Below, one piece after another: positions 1 through 6,234 of a DNA stretch of 9,889 nt. The notes under the pieces were generated by a model. The model saw only the letters and a program-made list of their open reading frames with translations. It searched no databases and had not been told where the DNA came from. Numbering within the stretch: the first letter of the stretch is position 1; the number at the start of each line of letters is the position of its first letter. Location of the stretch: contig CAIVKT010000369.1 in assembly GCA_903906615.1 (NCBI GenBank), forward strand, positions 1 to 9,889. The letters are read 5' to 3'. The stretch comes from an uncultured Bacteroidota bacterium (GTDB taxonomy: Bacteria > Bacteroidota > Bacteroidia > Chitinophagales > Chitinophagaceae). Position numbers and translations under genes: made by a program.

Positions 1-211
1 CAAATATGAGGCATATCCCCCTGAACAGGTAAGCCCCTATGATGCCATACTTCAGTGCGCGCTTGCGCTGCGCCCTTGGCAGCTCCAGCACCATAGTGGC
101 CAGCACAGCAGCATTGTCCACCGATAGCAGGCTCTCAATAATAACGAGGTTGCCAATGATGAGCAAAGTGGCGATGGGGTCTTGTATGATCTCTTGTAGC
201 AGTTGGGTCAT
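1..211 (-). CDS. TerC-family integral membrane protein, N-terminal part (cut by window edge)
   Basis: The first 70 residues of a leftward gene are readable from an ATG at 211; the rest lies outside the window. The segment contains a hydrophobic stretch (about residues 13-30) and the block ESLLSVDNAAVLATMV (residues 26-41), followed by LPRAQRKRALKYG and AYLFRG. This is the opening of TerC/YjbE-like proteins, polytopic inner-membrane proteins linked to tellurite resistance and, in other bacteria, manganese export; the conserved acidic residues in the ESLLSVDN block are thought to bind metal. The start is chosen because no in-frame ATG lies further upstream and a promoter box and AAGGAG sequence precede it, although the AGGAG is about 14 bases away, longer than usual. 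Family assignment is firm; substrate cannot be deduced. Another TerC-like (DUF475) subgroup is possible. Confidence 0.85.
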   Translation of the reverse strand, partial: MTQLLQEIIQDPIATLLIIGNLVIIESLLSVDNAAVLATMVLELPRAQRKRALKYGIIGAYLFRGICLIF

Positions 212-236
212 TTGGCGTATAGATGCTCCTTGGAGC

Positions 237-272
237 CAAAAATAGCTATAAAAAAATAAAGCCGCCGCAAAA
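237..272 (-). promoter_or_regulatory. Probable promoter of the TerC-family gene
   Basis: Reading leftward, TATTTTTG (244-237) fits the Bacteroidota -7 consensus TAnnTTTG exactly and lies 25 bases before the ATG at 211. A TTG at 270-268 is 23 bases upstream, at the long end of normal -33 spacing. The 11-mer AGCTATTTTTG (247-237) recurs before porW and the ureohydrolase gene. The upstream element overlaps the preceding terminator-like hairpin. Confidence 0.5.
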
Positions 273-282
273 TGCCGACTTT
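250..282 (-). terminator. Probable intrinsic terminator of the DUF4476 gene
   Basis: Leftward transcription past the stop at 308 meets AAAGTCG-GC (282-274), a short ATTTT loop, and GC-(GG bulge)-CGGCTTT (268-258), then ATTTTTTT. The stem has one T-G wobble and a two-base bulge, so it is imperfect, but its place just after the gene and the T-run fit rho-independent termination. Confidence 0.45.
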
Positions 283-307
283 ACAAAACGACATGCACAC
301 TAATTAC

Positions 308-1099
308 CTAATGCCCCTGGCCACTGATGAAATCATTGAGCGCCTGCTTGTTGGAATCAAAACTGAACACATTGCCCAGCTTAAAGTAATTAGCCGGATC
401 AATAACATGTGCATACGCAGCCTTAGCCACTTCTAGCTTGCCATCGTCAAATGAGAACAGTTTGCACAGTTCTATCACTTGGTTAGTTTTGAAGTAATTG
501 CTATTGATGATCGCCTTTGCGGTAGATAGGCGGGTATCGTCAAAGTTCGCCGCCGCTATTGTTTTCTTCGCTTCATTAAATGAGTTGAGATCCATTGCAG
601 TAGGGCCTATGCCGGGTCCGGGCTGGCCATAATCTATCACGTCATTGTGTGCAGGGACTGTTTGTGCAGGGCGACCATAGGTCATTACATATTCATCTTG
701 TGCGGCGCGGTAGTTATGCTCTACCTCTGTGCATTTTACAAACCGCAGCCATGCCCCATCCCTGACCATTATTATTTTCAAGGTCATGTTTACTGCCTTA
801 CCATCTACCGGGTCGGCTATGTTCACCTTTTTATGTATGCGGGGAATATTTCTATCAGCAAAAGCTATTTCTATATCATTGCCAAATTGCGGCAGGCCCT
901 CTACACGTATTTTAGATTGCGGTACAGCATTCTGGTTCACACCATTGAGGATAAGATAAAAGGACTGCCCGTTCTCCGAAAACACAGATAACGTACTGGT
1001 TTCTTCGCGTTGCGGGCGGCCATTATATACATAACCATCCTGTGCAAACGAAAAGAGCGGCAACAAAAAGAGCGCAAATGATATTAATGCTGGCTTCAT
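308..1099 (-). CDS. Exported DUF4476 protein
   Basis: A 263-residue protein with a clear signal peptide (hydrophobic residues 3-18, probable cleavage at SFA|Q, residue 19/20), so it acts in or beyond the periplasm. Residues 35-125 look like a beta-rich domain (SFYLILNGVNQN, LKIIMVRDGAWLRF). After a Pro/Gly-rich linker (about 143-167), residues 170-259 match the C-terminal DUF4476 domain: AKKTIAAANFDDTRLSTAKAI, then KLFSFDDGKLEVAK and NVFSFDS, the repeated FSFD pattern typical of this helical domain. DUF4476 is common in Bacteroidota exported proteins and has no established biochemical role. There is no SD before the ATG at 1099; its own promoter and terminator suggest a single-gene transcript. 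Domain call is firm, function unknown. Confidence 0.88.
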   Translation of the reverse strand: MKPALISFALFLLPLFSFAQDGYVYNGRPQREETSTLSVFSENGQSFYLILNGVNQNAVPQSKIRVEGLPQFGNDIEIAFADRNIPRIHKKVNIADPVDGKAVNMTLKIIMVRDGAWLRFVKCTEVEHNYRAAQDEYVMTYGRPAQTVPAHNDVIDYGQPGPGIGPTAMDLNSFNEAKKTIAAANFDDTRLSTAKAIINSNYFKTNQVIELCKLFSFDDGKLEVAKAAYAHVIDPANYFKLGNVFSFDSNKQALNDFISGQGH

Positions 1100-1118
1100 A
1101 AAAGGAAGATTTTAAGTA

Positions 1119-1149
1119 CAAAGATGATAAAATACTTAAAAAGAAGCAA
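1119..1149 (-). promoter_or_regulatory. Probable promoter of the DUF4476 gene
   Basis: CATCTTTG (1126-1119, leftward) differs from TAnnTTTG at one base and has a TTG (1149-1147) 20 bases upstream, a good -33/-7 spacing. The box is about 20 bases before the ATG at 1099. Confidence 0.35.
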
Positions 1150-1178
1150 TAACGCATTAAAAAAAACACCTACTACTA

Positions 1179-1709
1179 CTACAACTCCACCAGCTTATTT
1201 ACCGTCATCCAATTACGGGTGGTAGCAGATACGCCCAGTTTCTTTTCTATGAGGGAATTGGGAAAGCAGGTTTGCCCATAGTTTGCAGTAAGTATGTACA
1301 CCTCTTTTTTTACGAGGCGGGCATCCTCGGCATCATTAGAATATACCCCCAGCGCACCACGCATGGCATAGGGCGGAGTTTCTGATAAGAACGTAATGTA
1401 GAGGCTGCGGTTGTCGCTCATCTTCAGCGCCTCGTAAGGATTGTTCTTGATCACATTGCGCAGCTCATGAAACATGCGCACTATTACGACCACCTCATAC
1501 CCAAGTTTTTCCTTTAGCTGGTGGGCTATCAGGTGCTGTAGTAAACTTTCGTCTGTAGCCTCGGTCTCAAAAAGCACATTACCGCTTTGTGTGTAGGTAG
1601 ATACAGCGGTAAACCCCAATTGCTCAAAATAGCTACGAAGGTCATCCATGCTCACCACATCATGCCCGGCAACATTTATACCATCTAAAAAAGCTACGTA
1701 ACGGATCAT
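1179..1709 (-). CDS. DUF1697 family protein
   Basis: A 176-residue soluble protein spanning the whole DUF1697 family length. The N-terminus MIRYVAFLDGINVAGHDVV, MDDLRSYFEQLGF (21-33) and TYTQSGNVLFET (38-49) follow the family pattern 'LRGINVGG...M..LR..lE.LGF..V.TYiQSGNV.F'. The C-terminus NSLIEKKLGVSATTRNWMTV (151-170) matches the conserved E.klg..aTTRNW.T block. The family has no confirmed function. Asp9 stands where most members I know carry Arg in the 'LRGINVGG' motif, and Ala14 where Gly is usual. ATG at 1709 is the natural start; no SD is visible. The gene ends in four consecutive in-frame TAG codons (1181-1170). It has its own promoter box and lies 102 bases downstream of porW. Confidence 0.9.
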   Translation of the reverse strand: MIRYVAFLDGINVAGHDVVSMDDLRSYFEQLGFTAVSTYTQSGNVLFETEATDESLLQHLIAHQLKEKLGYEVVVIVRMFHELRNVIKNNPYEALKMSDNRSLYITFLSETPPYAMRGALGVYSNDAEDARLVKKEVYILTANYGQTCFPNSLIEKKLGVSATTRNWMTVNKLVEL

Positions 1710-1744
1710 TAGGAGAAGAGGTTTGGTTTGAGTTATTGGTACAC

Positions 1745-1752
1745 CAAACTTA
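1745..1752 (-). promoter_or_regulatory. Probable -7 element of the DUF1697 gene
   Basis: TAAGTTTG (1752-1745, leftward) matches TAnnTTTG exactly, 35 bases before the ATG at 1709. The nearest upstream TTG is about 25 bases away, longer than ideal, so only the -7 box is claimed. Confidence 0.4.
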
Positions 1753-1777
1753 GGAAGAATGTCCGTTAATACTTACG

Positions 1778-1792
1778 CAATAAAACTTATTG
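1778..1792. other. Small hairpin in the porW-DUF1697 spacer
   Basis: CAATAA-AAC-TTATTG is a perfect 6-bp inverted repeat with a 3-base loop, about 20 bases past the porW stop. No T-run follows on the leftward strand, so it is not a standard terminator, but it could mark the 3' end of the porW mRNA. Confidence 0.3.
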
Positions 1793-1811
1793 TTTCGTTA
1801 ATGATGAACGC

Positions 1812-4800
1812 CTATTTATAATTCGCAGAATAGAAGCTCAGGTAAGTATCTGCATTCTTATCGGCAAACATCTTGCGGTAGTTAAATGCCGAGATAACCT
1901 CCACATGTATTTCTTCCGGCGCGTAACCCGTGAAGGTGCCGTTGGCCAGCAGGTCGTCCCTATAGCTTTCCGCAGCAGCTGCATTCGGAAAATGCTCCAT
2001 CACCAGTACGCCCTGACCTATGCTGTACATATCCAGCACCACATTTATATTATCCGAATCGTGGCGCGATGCGTTGAGGTCCTTTATAGATTGTTTCAGC
2101 GGGCCTGTGCGCGAGTCTATGCCCGGCAATACAATGATACAGTAATGAGCGCTATCGGCATTGTAGGCATACTTATCAGGTATCACCGGCCCGGCAGCCT
2201 TCACTGCGGCCACCTTCGCTGCTTTTGCCGCAGCCACCTTTGCCAGCGCTGCAGCGCTGTCGGCCCTGCTGGCATTCTTTGAGGCCAGCACAGCATCATC
2301 ATACCACGATGGCAGGCCGCCATTGCGCACTTCTTTGATATGCTGCTTCACCTCCGCAGCCCATGGCGTAAGCGTATCTGTAGGGTATGTCCGCATGAAC
2401 TTGGAGATCAGCGAATCGGCCTTATCAAAATCGCCGGAGCCAGCATTGGCCATGGCCTCTGCAATATCAAAGCGTTTTTTGTACGTAGGGTTGTTGTACT
2501 GCTTTTTAGAATTATCTATCCGCATCAGGGCCTCGGTATACTGGTGCTGCATAATGAGGGTGTAGGTCTCATCAAAATAGTCGGCCACCTTCTGCCCGGC
2601 TATGCGCTCATCCCCGGTACTTTCGCTGGTACGTGGGCGCACATTGCCCGCATACTGCGATGTGGGATACTTGGCCAGCAGCTCATCGCTATACATCTTT
2701 GCTTTGTCCAGCTTGTTCTGCTTCATGGCTATCTGGTAGCGCAGGTACAGTTCTTCTTCCTTCACATTGTTTTTCGGGAAACGTATGTCCAGCGTGTCCA
2801 GGGTATTATTGGCCATGGTGTAGTCTTCCAGTTGCTTCACATAAGCCTTGGCGAGTAGTATATATGCCCTTGCTTCTACCTTGGCCGAAAGGTCTTTTTG
2901 CTGCGGCGTATTAGGTATCCTCGCCAGCAGGCTTTCCTCTGTAGGCAGCCCGCTGCTCTTATCGTTACCGGTAGCAAGATCATCCTCGCCCGATGAGGCG
3001 CTGCTATTGCTGATAGCCGCAGCACGGCGCCAGTTATCGGTAAGCGGGCGGTTGCCAAACTTGCGTTTGAAATCAGAGCTGCCCTGCGACATAGTGGTAG
3101 GGTTGCTAAAATACCAGCTATCGCCACTCTTATCATCGTCAGTAGCCGCAGCAGCCACTGCTGCCACCCCGGAGTTCTCTGCATTACTGATACTGTCTTC
3201 CTGTAGCTTTTCAAGATAGCGCAGGTAGTCGCGCACCACCGACAGTTGCTCCTTATGGGTCATGGCAGCCAGGTCCATCAGGCTGTCCTGCTCGTGTATC
3301 ACCTTTGCAGGCGCAACCACTTCTTCAAGCCCCTTACCCCTTTGCACTGCCGCCGCTACGGAAGCCTCTTTCGATGCCGAAGATGCATATTTTGCAGCGC
3401 TGTCATACGCGCTCTTAGCGCCGGTATAGTTGGAGGATGCATAATACACATCGCCCAATGCGGCAAAAGAAATAGCCTTCTGCTTCTTTGCGGCCTTGGG
3501 GGTATTGGCGCTCTTGGAGAAATAAGTAATGGCTTGGTCATTCTGGTTGGCCTTTATAGCCAGTTGCCCCAGCACATAATACACCTGGTCATAGTAGTTC
3601 ACATATTTACCATCATTAAGCACTTTTTTGAGCGGCTTCATCGCCTCGGCCACATCATCGCCGGCTTGCAGCTTATTGAAGGCAATGTACTTGCGGCAGT
3701 AGAAGTCCATTTCTATCTTAGGGTAATACGTCAGTACCTTTTCATAGCTAGTAGCCGACGCCTGGTACTCCCCTTCACGCTGCAATATCTGCGCGGTAAT
3801 AAATGCAGACCGCATACGCAGCCAGTAAGGCAGGTTGTTATCATCCTGCGCTACCAGCAGTTGCTTTACCGCTTCCGCCTGGTTGTTATCCGCAAGGTTG
3901 GCAAATGCTTTTTCTATAGCCAGCCTGCCCTTCAGGTCCTCAGGCAATTTGGCATCAGACTCCAGCAACGACAGTATAGCCTCGGCATTCTCCACCTGGT
4001 GCGCCTCGGTATAGGTGCGTGCCAGCCAAAGTATAGACTCATTATGCACCGACTTATGTTTCAGAAAATCAAACCTCGACTTCTTTTCTTCTGCCACTAT
4101 AGATGGCGCTTCTTTTTTATGCACCCCGCTGTAGCCGTCCTGGGCATTTTTTTTCTTCTGTTCCGCCTCATCTTTGCTGATGATGTACCTGAACGCCGTG
4201 GCCGCATTATCGTACCTGCCCCTGTAATAGTATGCCTCGCCCAGCAACAGGTACAGGTCGTTCGACCATTTTACCCTGGGGTCATGTATCTGGATAGCTA
4301 CAGATATTTTGCGCACTATCGTATCCATATCCGACGACATGGACGAAGAATCCCGGTTCGGATCGAACGGATAAAGCCCTATGAGCGAATCATAGTTCTC
4401 CTTTTTCGTTCGCTGCATATTAGCCAATGCCTCCTGCATCTTTCTATTCGCATTGTAGTAGTAATTGTAGTGCGTAAATGAATTTTGGAAAAACCTGCGC
4501 TTCGTCGACCACCGCTTCTTCAACATAGATTTATTGGTCCACGCCTCGTGCTTCTGCTTCATTTTTATCTCCAGCTTCAGCTTCTGCGAGTCTTCTTTCT
4601 TCTTCTCCTTAGCCTTGGCCAGCGCCTCCTTCTGCTTCTTTATTTTGGCCAGGCTGTCTGTCCGCACCTTGCGCACCAGTTTCAGGCTGTCCATATGCCT
4701 GGTGCGCACGGTCTTTACACTGTCCATGATGCGGGTGCGCGATGCCTTGGCGCTGTCCAGCGAGTGCTTGCGCATAGCCGCCAGGTTGTCCCTGAATAGT

Positions 4801-5384
4801 TGCTGCGATTCTTTGATGCTGTCTGTTCGCTCGTGCTTCACGATCGCCACGCTATCGGCATAGCGCTTGCTGGTCTTGTATTTTTTGATGCGGGCCAGGC
4901 TGTCGGTGCGGCGTTTCTGTATCGTCCTTATGCTGTCGGTCTTTTCTTTGCGGCTGGCCGCCATTTTATCGGTCAGGGCTTTTCTCGCTTCTGTGAGCGA
5001 ATCCATTTTTGCCTGCCGGGTATTTTTGAGCTTGTTGGCTTTTGCCGTCCGCGACTTTTCTACGCTGTCTTTGTAGTGCTTGCTGTCGTGGTATTTGCGC
5101 ACCGATGCGGTGCTGTCGGTAAAGTGCTTGCGCACTGCCTGCACACTGTCTGTTTTTTGCTTGCGGGCCAGCTTGGTACTGTCTGCTATACGGGCACGGG
5201 ATTCCTTAGCGCTGTCGGCTATGCGTTCACGTTCTTCGCGCGCACTGTCAGCATTGGGTTTATGGGTTGAGTCCGGCGCTTCATCACTCGCCCAGTCGGC
5301 CTCCCGTGCTATGGGATGCGTATAGGCCAGCGTGCTCAGCAAGAAAAAACCTAATATAACAAATAATATTACCTTAAAATTCAA
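1812..5384 (-). CDS. porW: PorW/SprE-like TPR protein (type IX secretion/gliding) with a long hendecad-repeat N-terminus
   Basis: A 1190-residue exported protein. Residues 4-20 are a hydrophobic signal or anchor segment with no lipobox Cys. Residues 46-275 are 20 hendecad units (see repeat). Residues 297-340 hold the SprE/PorW-type block FFQNSFTHYNYYYNA...YPFDP. TPR-like helix pairs follow: 374-403 (LYLLLGEAYYYRGRYDNAATAF), 447-475, 521-555, 598-625, 637-665, 838-870 and 877-910. Residues 757-787 carry the family signature WYFSNPTT...SDFKRKFGNRPLTDNWRR. A low-complexity Ala/Lys linker (about 1042-1064) precedes a C-terminal alpha/beta domain (1078-1190) ending VISAFNYRKMF...YLSFYSANY, also typical of the family. 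Known members (P. gingivalis PorW, F. johnsoniae SprE) are periplasmic lipoproteins needed for type IX secretion and gliding. The start is TTG with GGAG 7 bases upstream; an in-frame TAG lies just before it. It is longer than known members mainly because of the repeat arm. Family call is strong; anchoring is inference. Confidence 0.88.
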   Translation of the reverse strand: MNFKVILFVILGFFLLSTLAYTHPIAREADWASDEAPDSTHKPNADSAREERERIADSAKESRARIADSTKLARKQKTDSVQAVRKHFTDSTASVRKYHDSKHYKDSVEKSRTAKANKLKNTRQAKMDSLTEARKALTDKMAASRKEKTDSIRTIQKRRTDSLARIKKYKTSKRYADSVAIVKHERTDSIKESQQLFRDNLAAMRKHSLDSAKASRTRIMDSVKTVRTRHMDSLKLVRKVRTDSLAKIKKQKEALAKAKEKKKEDSQKLKLEIKMKQKHEAWTNKSMLKKRWSTKRRFFQNSFTHYNYYYNANRKMQEALANMQRTKKENYDSLIGLYPFDPNRDSSSMSSDMDTIVRKISVAIQIHDPRVKWSNDLYLLLGEAYYYRGRYDNAATAFRYIISKDEAEQKKKNAQDGYSGVHKKEAPSIVAEEKKSRFDFLKHKSVHNESILWLARTYTEAHQVENAEAILSLLESDAKLPEDLKGRLAIEKAFANLADNNQAEAVKQLLVAQDDNNLPYWLRMRSAFITAQILQREGEYQASATSYEKVLTYYPKIEMDFYCRKYIAFNKLQAGDDVAEAMKPLKKVLNDGKYVNYYDQVYYVLGQLAIKANQNDQAITYFSKSANTPKAAKKQKAISFAALGDVYYASSNYTGAKSAYDSAAKYASSASKEASVAAAVQRGKGLEEVVAPAKVIHEQDSLMDLAAMTHKEQLSVVRDYLRYLEKLQEDSISNAENSGVAAVAAAATDDDKSGDSWYFSNPTTMSQGSSDFKRKFGNRPLTDNWRRAAAISNSSASSGEDDLATGNDKSSGLPTEESLLARIPNTPQQKDLSAKVEARAYILLAKAYVKQLEDYTMANNTLDTLDIRFPKNNVKEEELYLRYQIAMKQNKLDKAKMYSDELLAKYPTSQYAGNVRPRTSESTGDERIAGQKVADYFDETYTLIMQHQYTEALMRIDNSKKQYNNPTYKKRFDIAEAMANAGSGDFDKADSLISKFMRTYPTDTLTPWAAEVKQHIKEVRNGGLPSWYDDAVLASKNASRADSAAALAKVAAAKAAKVAAVKAAGPVIPDKYAYNADSAHYCIIVLPGIDSRTGPLKQSIKDLNASRHDSDNINVVLDMYSIGQGVLVMEHFPNAAAAESYRDDLLANGTFTGYAPEEIHVEVISAFNYRKMFADKNADTYLSFYSANYK
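4560..5249 (-). repeat. Twenty tandem coding units of 33 bases (11 residues) in porW
   Basis: The DNA encodes residues 46-275 as consecutive units of consensus DSxxxxRxxRT, for example DSAKESRARIA, DSVKTVRTRHM, DSLKLVRKVRT. Eighteen units are exactly 11 residues; units 5 and 11 are 16 residues because of a five-residue insert (KYHDSKHYK and KYKTSKRYA). Positions 3 and 6 are mostly V/L/I/A, the rest charged or polar: a hendecad pattern expected for a near-straight coiled coil or long charged helix. Units share GACAG(T/C)-type DS codons but otherwise diverge, so this is old protein repetition rather than recent DNA slippage. Units 7, 9, 14 and 19 are degenerate. Confidence 0.9.
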
Positions 5385-5391
5385 TGTATTA

Positions 5392-5395
5392 CTCC
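5392..5395 (-). promoter_or_regulatory. Ribosome binding site deciding the TTG start of porW
   Basis: GGAG (5395-5392, leftward) is 7 bases before the TTG at 5384. No ATG or GTG is available between the in-frame TAG just upstream and the hydrophobic segment, so this site fixes the start. It is notable because most genes in the window lack an SD. Confidence 0.65.
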
Positions 5396-5413
5396 GTTTC
5401 TATTAATACTTAT

Positions 5414-5428
5414 AACGCCAAAAGCGTC
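5414..5428 (-). promoter_or_regulatory. Second hairpin in the porW leader
   Basis: In the leftward transcript GACGC-UUUUG-GCGUU can pair over 4-5 bp (one G-U) about 30 bases before the TTG. It is small, and could affect ribosome access to the GGAG. Confidence 0.3.
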
Positions 5429-5450
5429 AAAATATTATGCCTCATTTCCT

Positions 5451-5472
5451 TAAAAAAGGGAAAACTTCCCTC
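5451..5472 (-). promoter_or_regulatory. Terminator-like hairpin at the 5' end of the porW leader
   Basis: AGGGAAAACTTCCCT (5457-5471) is a perfect 6-bp inverted repeat with a 3-base loop. Read leftward it is followed by a run of U (5456-5452), the shape of an intrinsic terminator. It starts within a few bases of the expected transcription start from the box at 5489-5479 and no gene lies upstream on this strand. It therefore belongs to the porW leader as a possible attenuator, 5' stabiliser or operator. Confidence 0.5.
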
Positions 5473-5478
5473 AATGTT

Positions 5479-5489
5479 CAAAAATAGCT
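5479..5489 (-). promoter_or_regulatory. Probable porW promoter -7 box
   Basis: AGCTATTTTTG (5489-5479, leftward) contains TATTTTTG, an exact TAnnTTTG match, and is identical to the boxes of the TerC-family and ureohydrolase genes. It predicts a leader of about 90 bases. No well-spaced -33 TTG is seen (nearest about 25 bases upstream). Confidence 0.5.
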
Positions 5490-5564
5490 AAAAAAACACA
5501 TTTATAGAAGCCAAAATAATGATAAATTAACAAAACTCTTTCCCTAAATTGCTGTGCCGTCCGC

Positions 5565-5572
5565 TACTTTTA
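5565..5572 (+). promoter_or_regulatory. Possible -7 box for the AtpZ-like operon
   Basis: TACTTTTA matches TAnnTTTG except for the last base, about 78 bases before the ATG at 5650. No convincing -33 element accompanies it. The rest of the 265-base divergent region (5385-5649) holds only the porW leader elements described separately. Confidence 0.22.
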
Positions 5573-5649
5573 GCACGGTTAAGGGCAGTAAAATGGCAGT
5601 AACCGGTTTTGTTTTTTACTTACGGGAAACAAGACCACGAAAGAGGAAA

Positions 5650-5862
5650 ATGAAAGCTGAAGGACAACAACAAAATACAGCACGCTATGCAAGCCTTGCC
5701 ACACAATTAATGGTGATGATGCTCATAGCTGTGTGGGGCGGAAATAAAATAGACCAATGGCTGCACTGGAAGATACCCGTGTTCCTTATTCTCTTCCCGC
5801 TGGCTGCGTTGTGTTTGTCTCTTTGGCAGATCATAAAAGAATTCAGTAAACCAAAAAAATGA
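5650..5862 (+). CDS. AtpZ/AtpI-family small membrane protein
   Basis: A 70-residue protein with two predicted transmembrane helices (about 14-31 and 43-63) joined by GGNKIDQWLHWKIPVF, the hairpin with a conserved G-x-K-x-D motif seen in AtpZ/AtpI-like proteins. These normally lie first in F-type ATP synthase operons and are linked to c-ring assembly or ion supply for the synthase. An open frame extends upstream to 5554 but only through non-ATG starts and an unlikely Arg/Lys-rich stretch; the ATG at 5650 has GAGG 3 bases before it and gives the family length. Its stop overlaps the next start (ATGA), so the two are probably translationally coupled. No atp structural genes follow here. Family call good; role inferred from family. 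Confidence 0.78.
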   Translation: MKAEGQQQNTARYASLATQLMVMMLIAVWGGNKIDQWLHWKIPVFLILFPLAALCLSLWQIIKEFSKPKK

Positions 5863-6230
5863 AGAAACAGTTCATCATAGCGATCGCGGTAATTTTTGTT
5901 TTGCTCAGTGTGGCATTCTACACGCTGTGCAACTATATGCCTGCCTTCAGCTTTGCTACGTTAGAGGCCGCAAATGCAATAATGGCGGGGCTTGCGCTCA
6001 TAGCATGGGTGTTGGTGATGAACAAAATAAAAAGTAACCCATCTGCGTTTGTAAGAGGTGTATCCGGCTCCTCTTTCCTGAAGCTGATGGTGTGTATGAT
6101 AGCTATGCTGGCGTATGCGGTACTCAACAAAGGCCACATTCATATGCAAACCGTATTTGTGCTGTGTGGCATCTACGCGGTATACTCGGTAACCGAAACT
6201 TTATTATTGTCGAAAATAGCAAGAGATTAA
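5859..6230 (+). CDS. Four-helix membrane protein, AtpI-like
   Basis: A 123-residue protein with four predicted transmembrane helices (about 4-24, 38-54, 72-90, 97-118). The basic loop NKIKSNPSAFVRGVSGSSFLKL between helices 2 and 3 resembles the 'F....s.t.lKl' region of ATP synthase I (AtpI/UncI) proteins. In Bacteroidota a similar four-helix protein often follows the AtpZ-like gene and precedes atpB, so by context this is the AtpI counterpart, assisting F1Fo c-ring assembly. Sequence identity to AtpI is weak by eye, so the call rests on topology, length and neighbour. It overlaps the previous gene by 4 bases, and a SprT-like gene follows after 4 bases instead of atpB. Confidence 0.6.
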   Translation: MKKQFIIAIAVIFVLLSVAFYTLCNYMPAFSFATLEAANAIMAGLALIAWVLVMNKIKSNPSAFVRGVSGSSFLKLMVCMIAMLAYAVLNKGHIHMQTVFVLCGIYAVYSVTETLLLSKIARD

Positions 6231-6234
6231 TTTT

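Noticed and set aside
39..245. 68-codon + strand open frame at the left edge
   Set aside because: The opposite strand encodes an unmistakable TerC-family N-terminus over the same bases.
3246..4481. 411-codon open frame on the + strand, antisense to porW
   Set aside because: It lies wholly opposite the TPR region of a gene with clear family signatures, and its translation is a basic/aromatic-rich sequence with no domain. GC-biased third positions of porW explain the lack of stops.
4560..5249. Possible CRISPR or minisatellite array
   Set aside because: There is no spacer-repeat alternation; the units encode a regular protein pattern in frame and differ strongly at DNA level.
4485..5270. Several + strand open frames opposite the repeat region
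   Set aside because: They repeat with the same 33-base period as the DS-codon units on the other strand and are shadows of the hendecad coding sequence.
5554..5649. N-terminal extension of the AtpZ-like protein
   Set aside because: The extra residues are basic and unlike the family, the frame opens only at a non-ATG codon, and the ATG at 5650 has a GAGG and gives the usual length.
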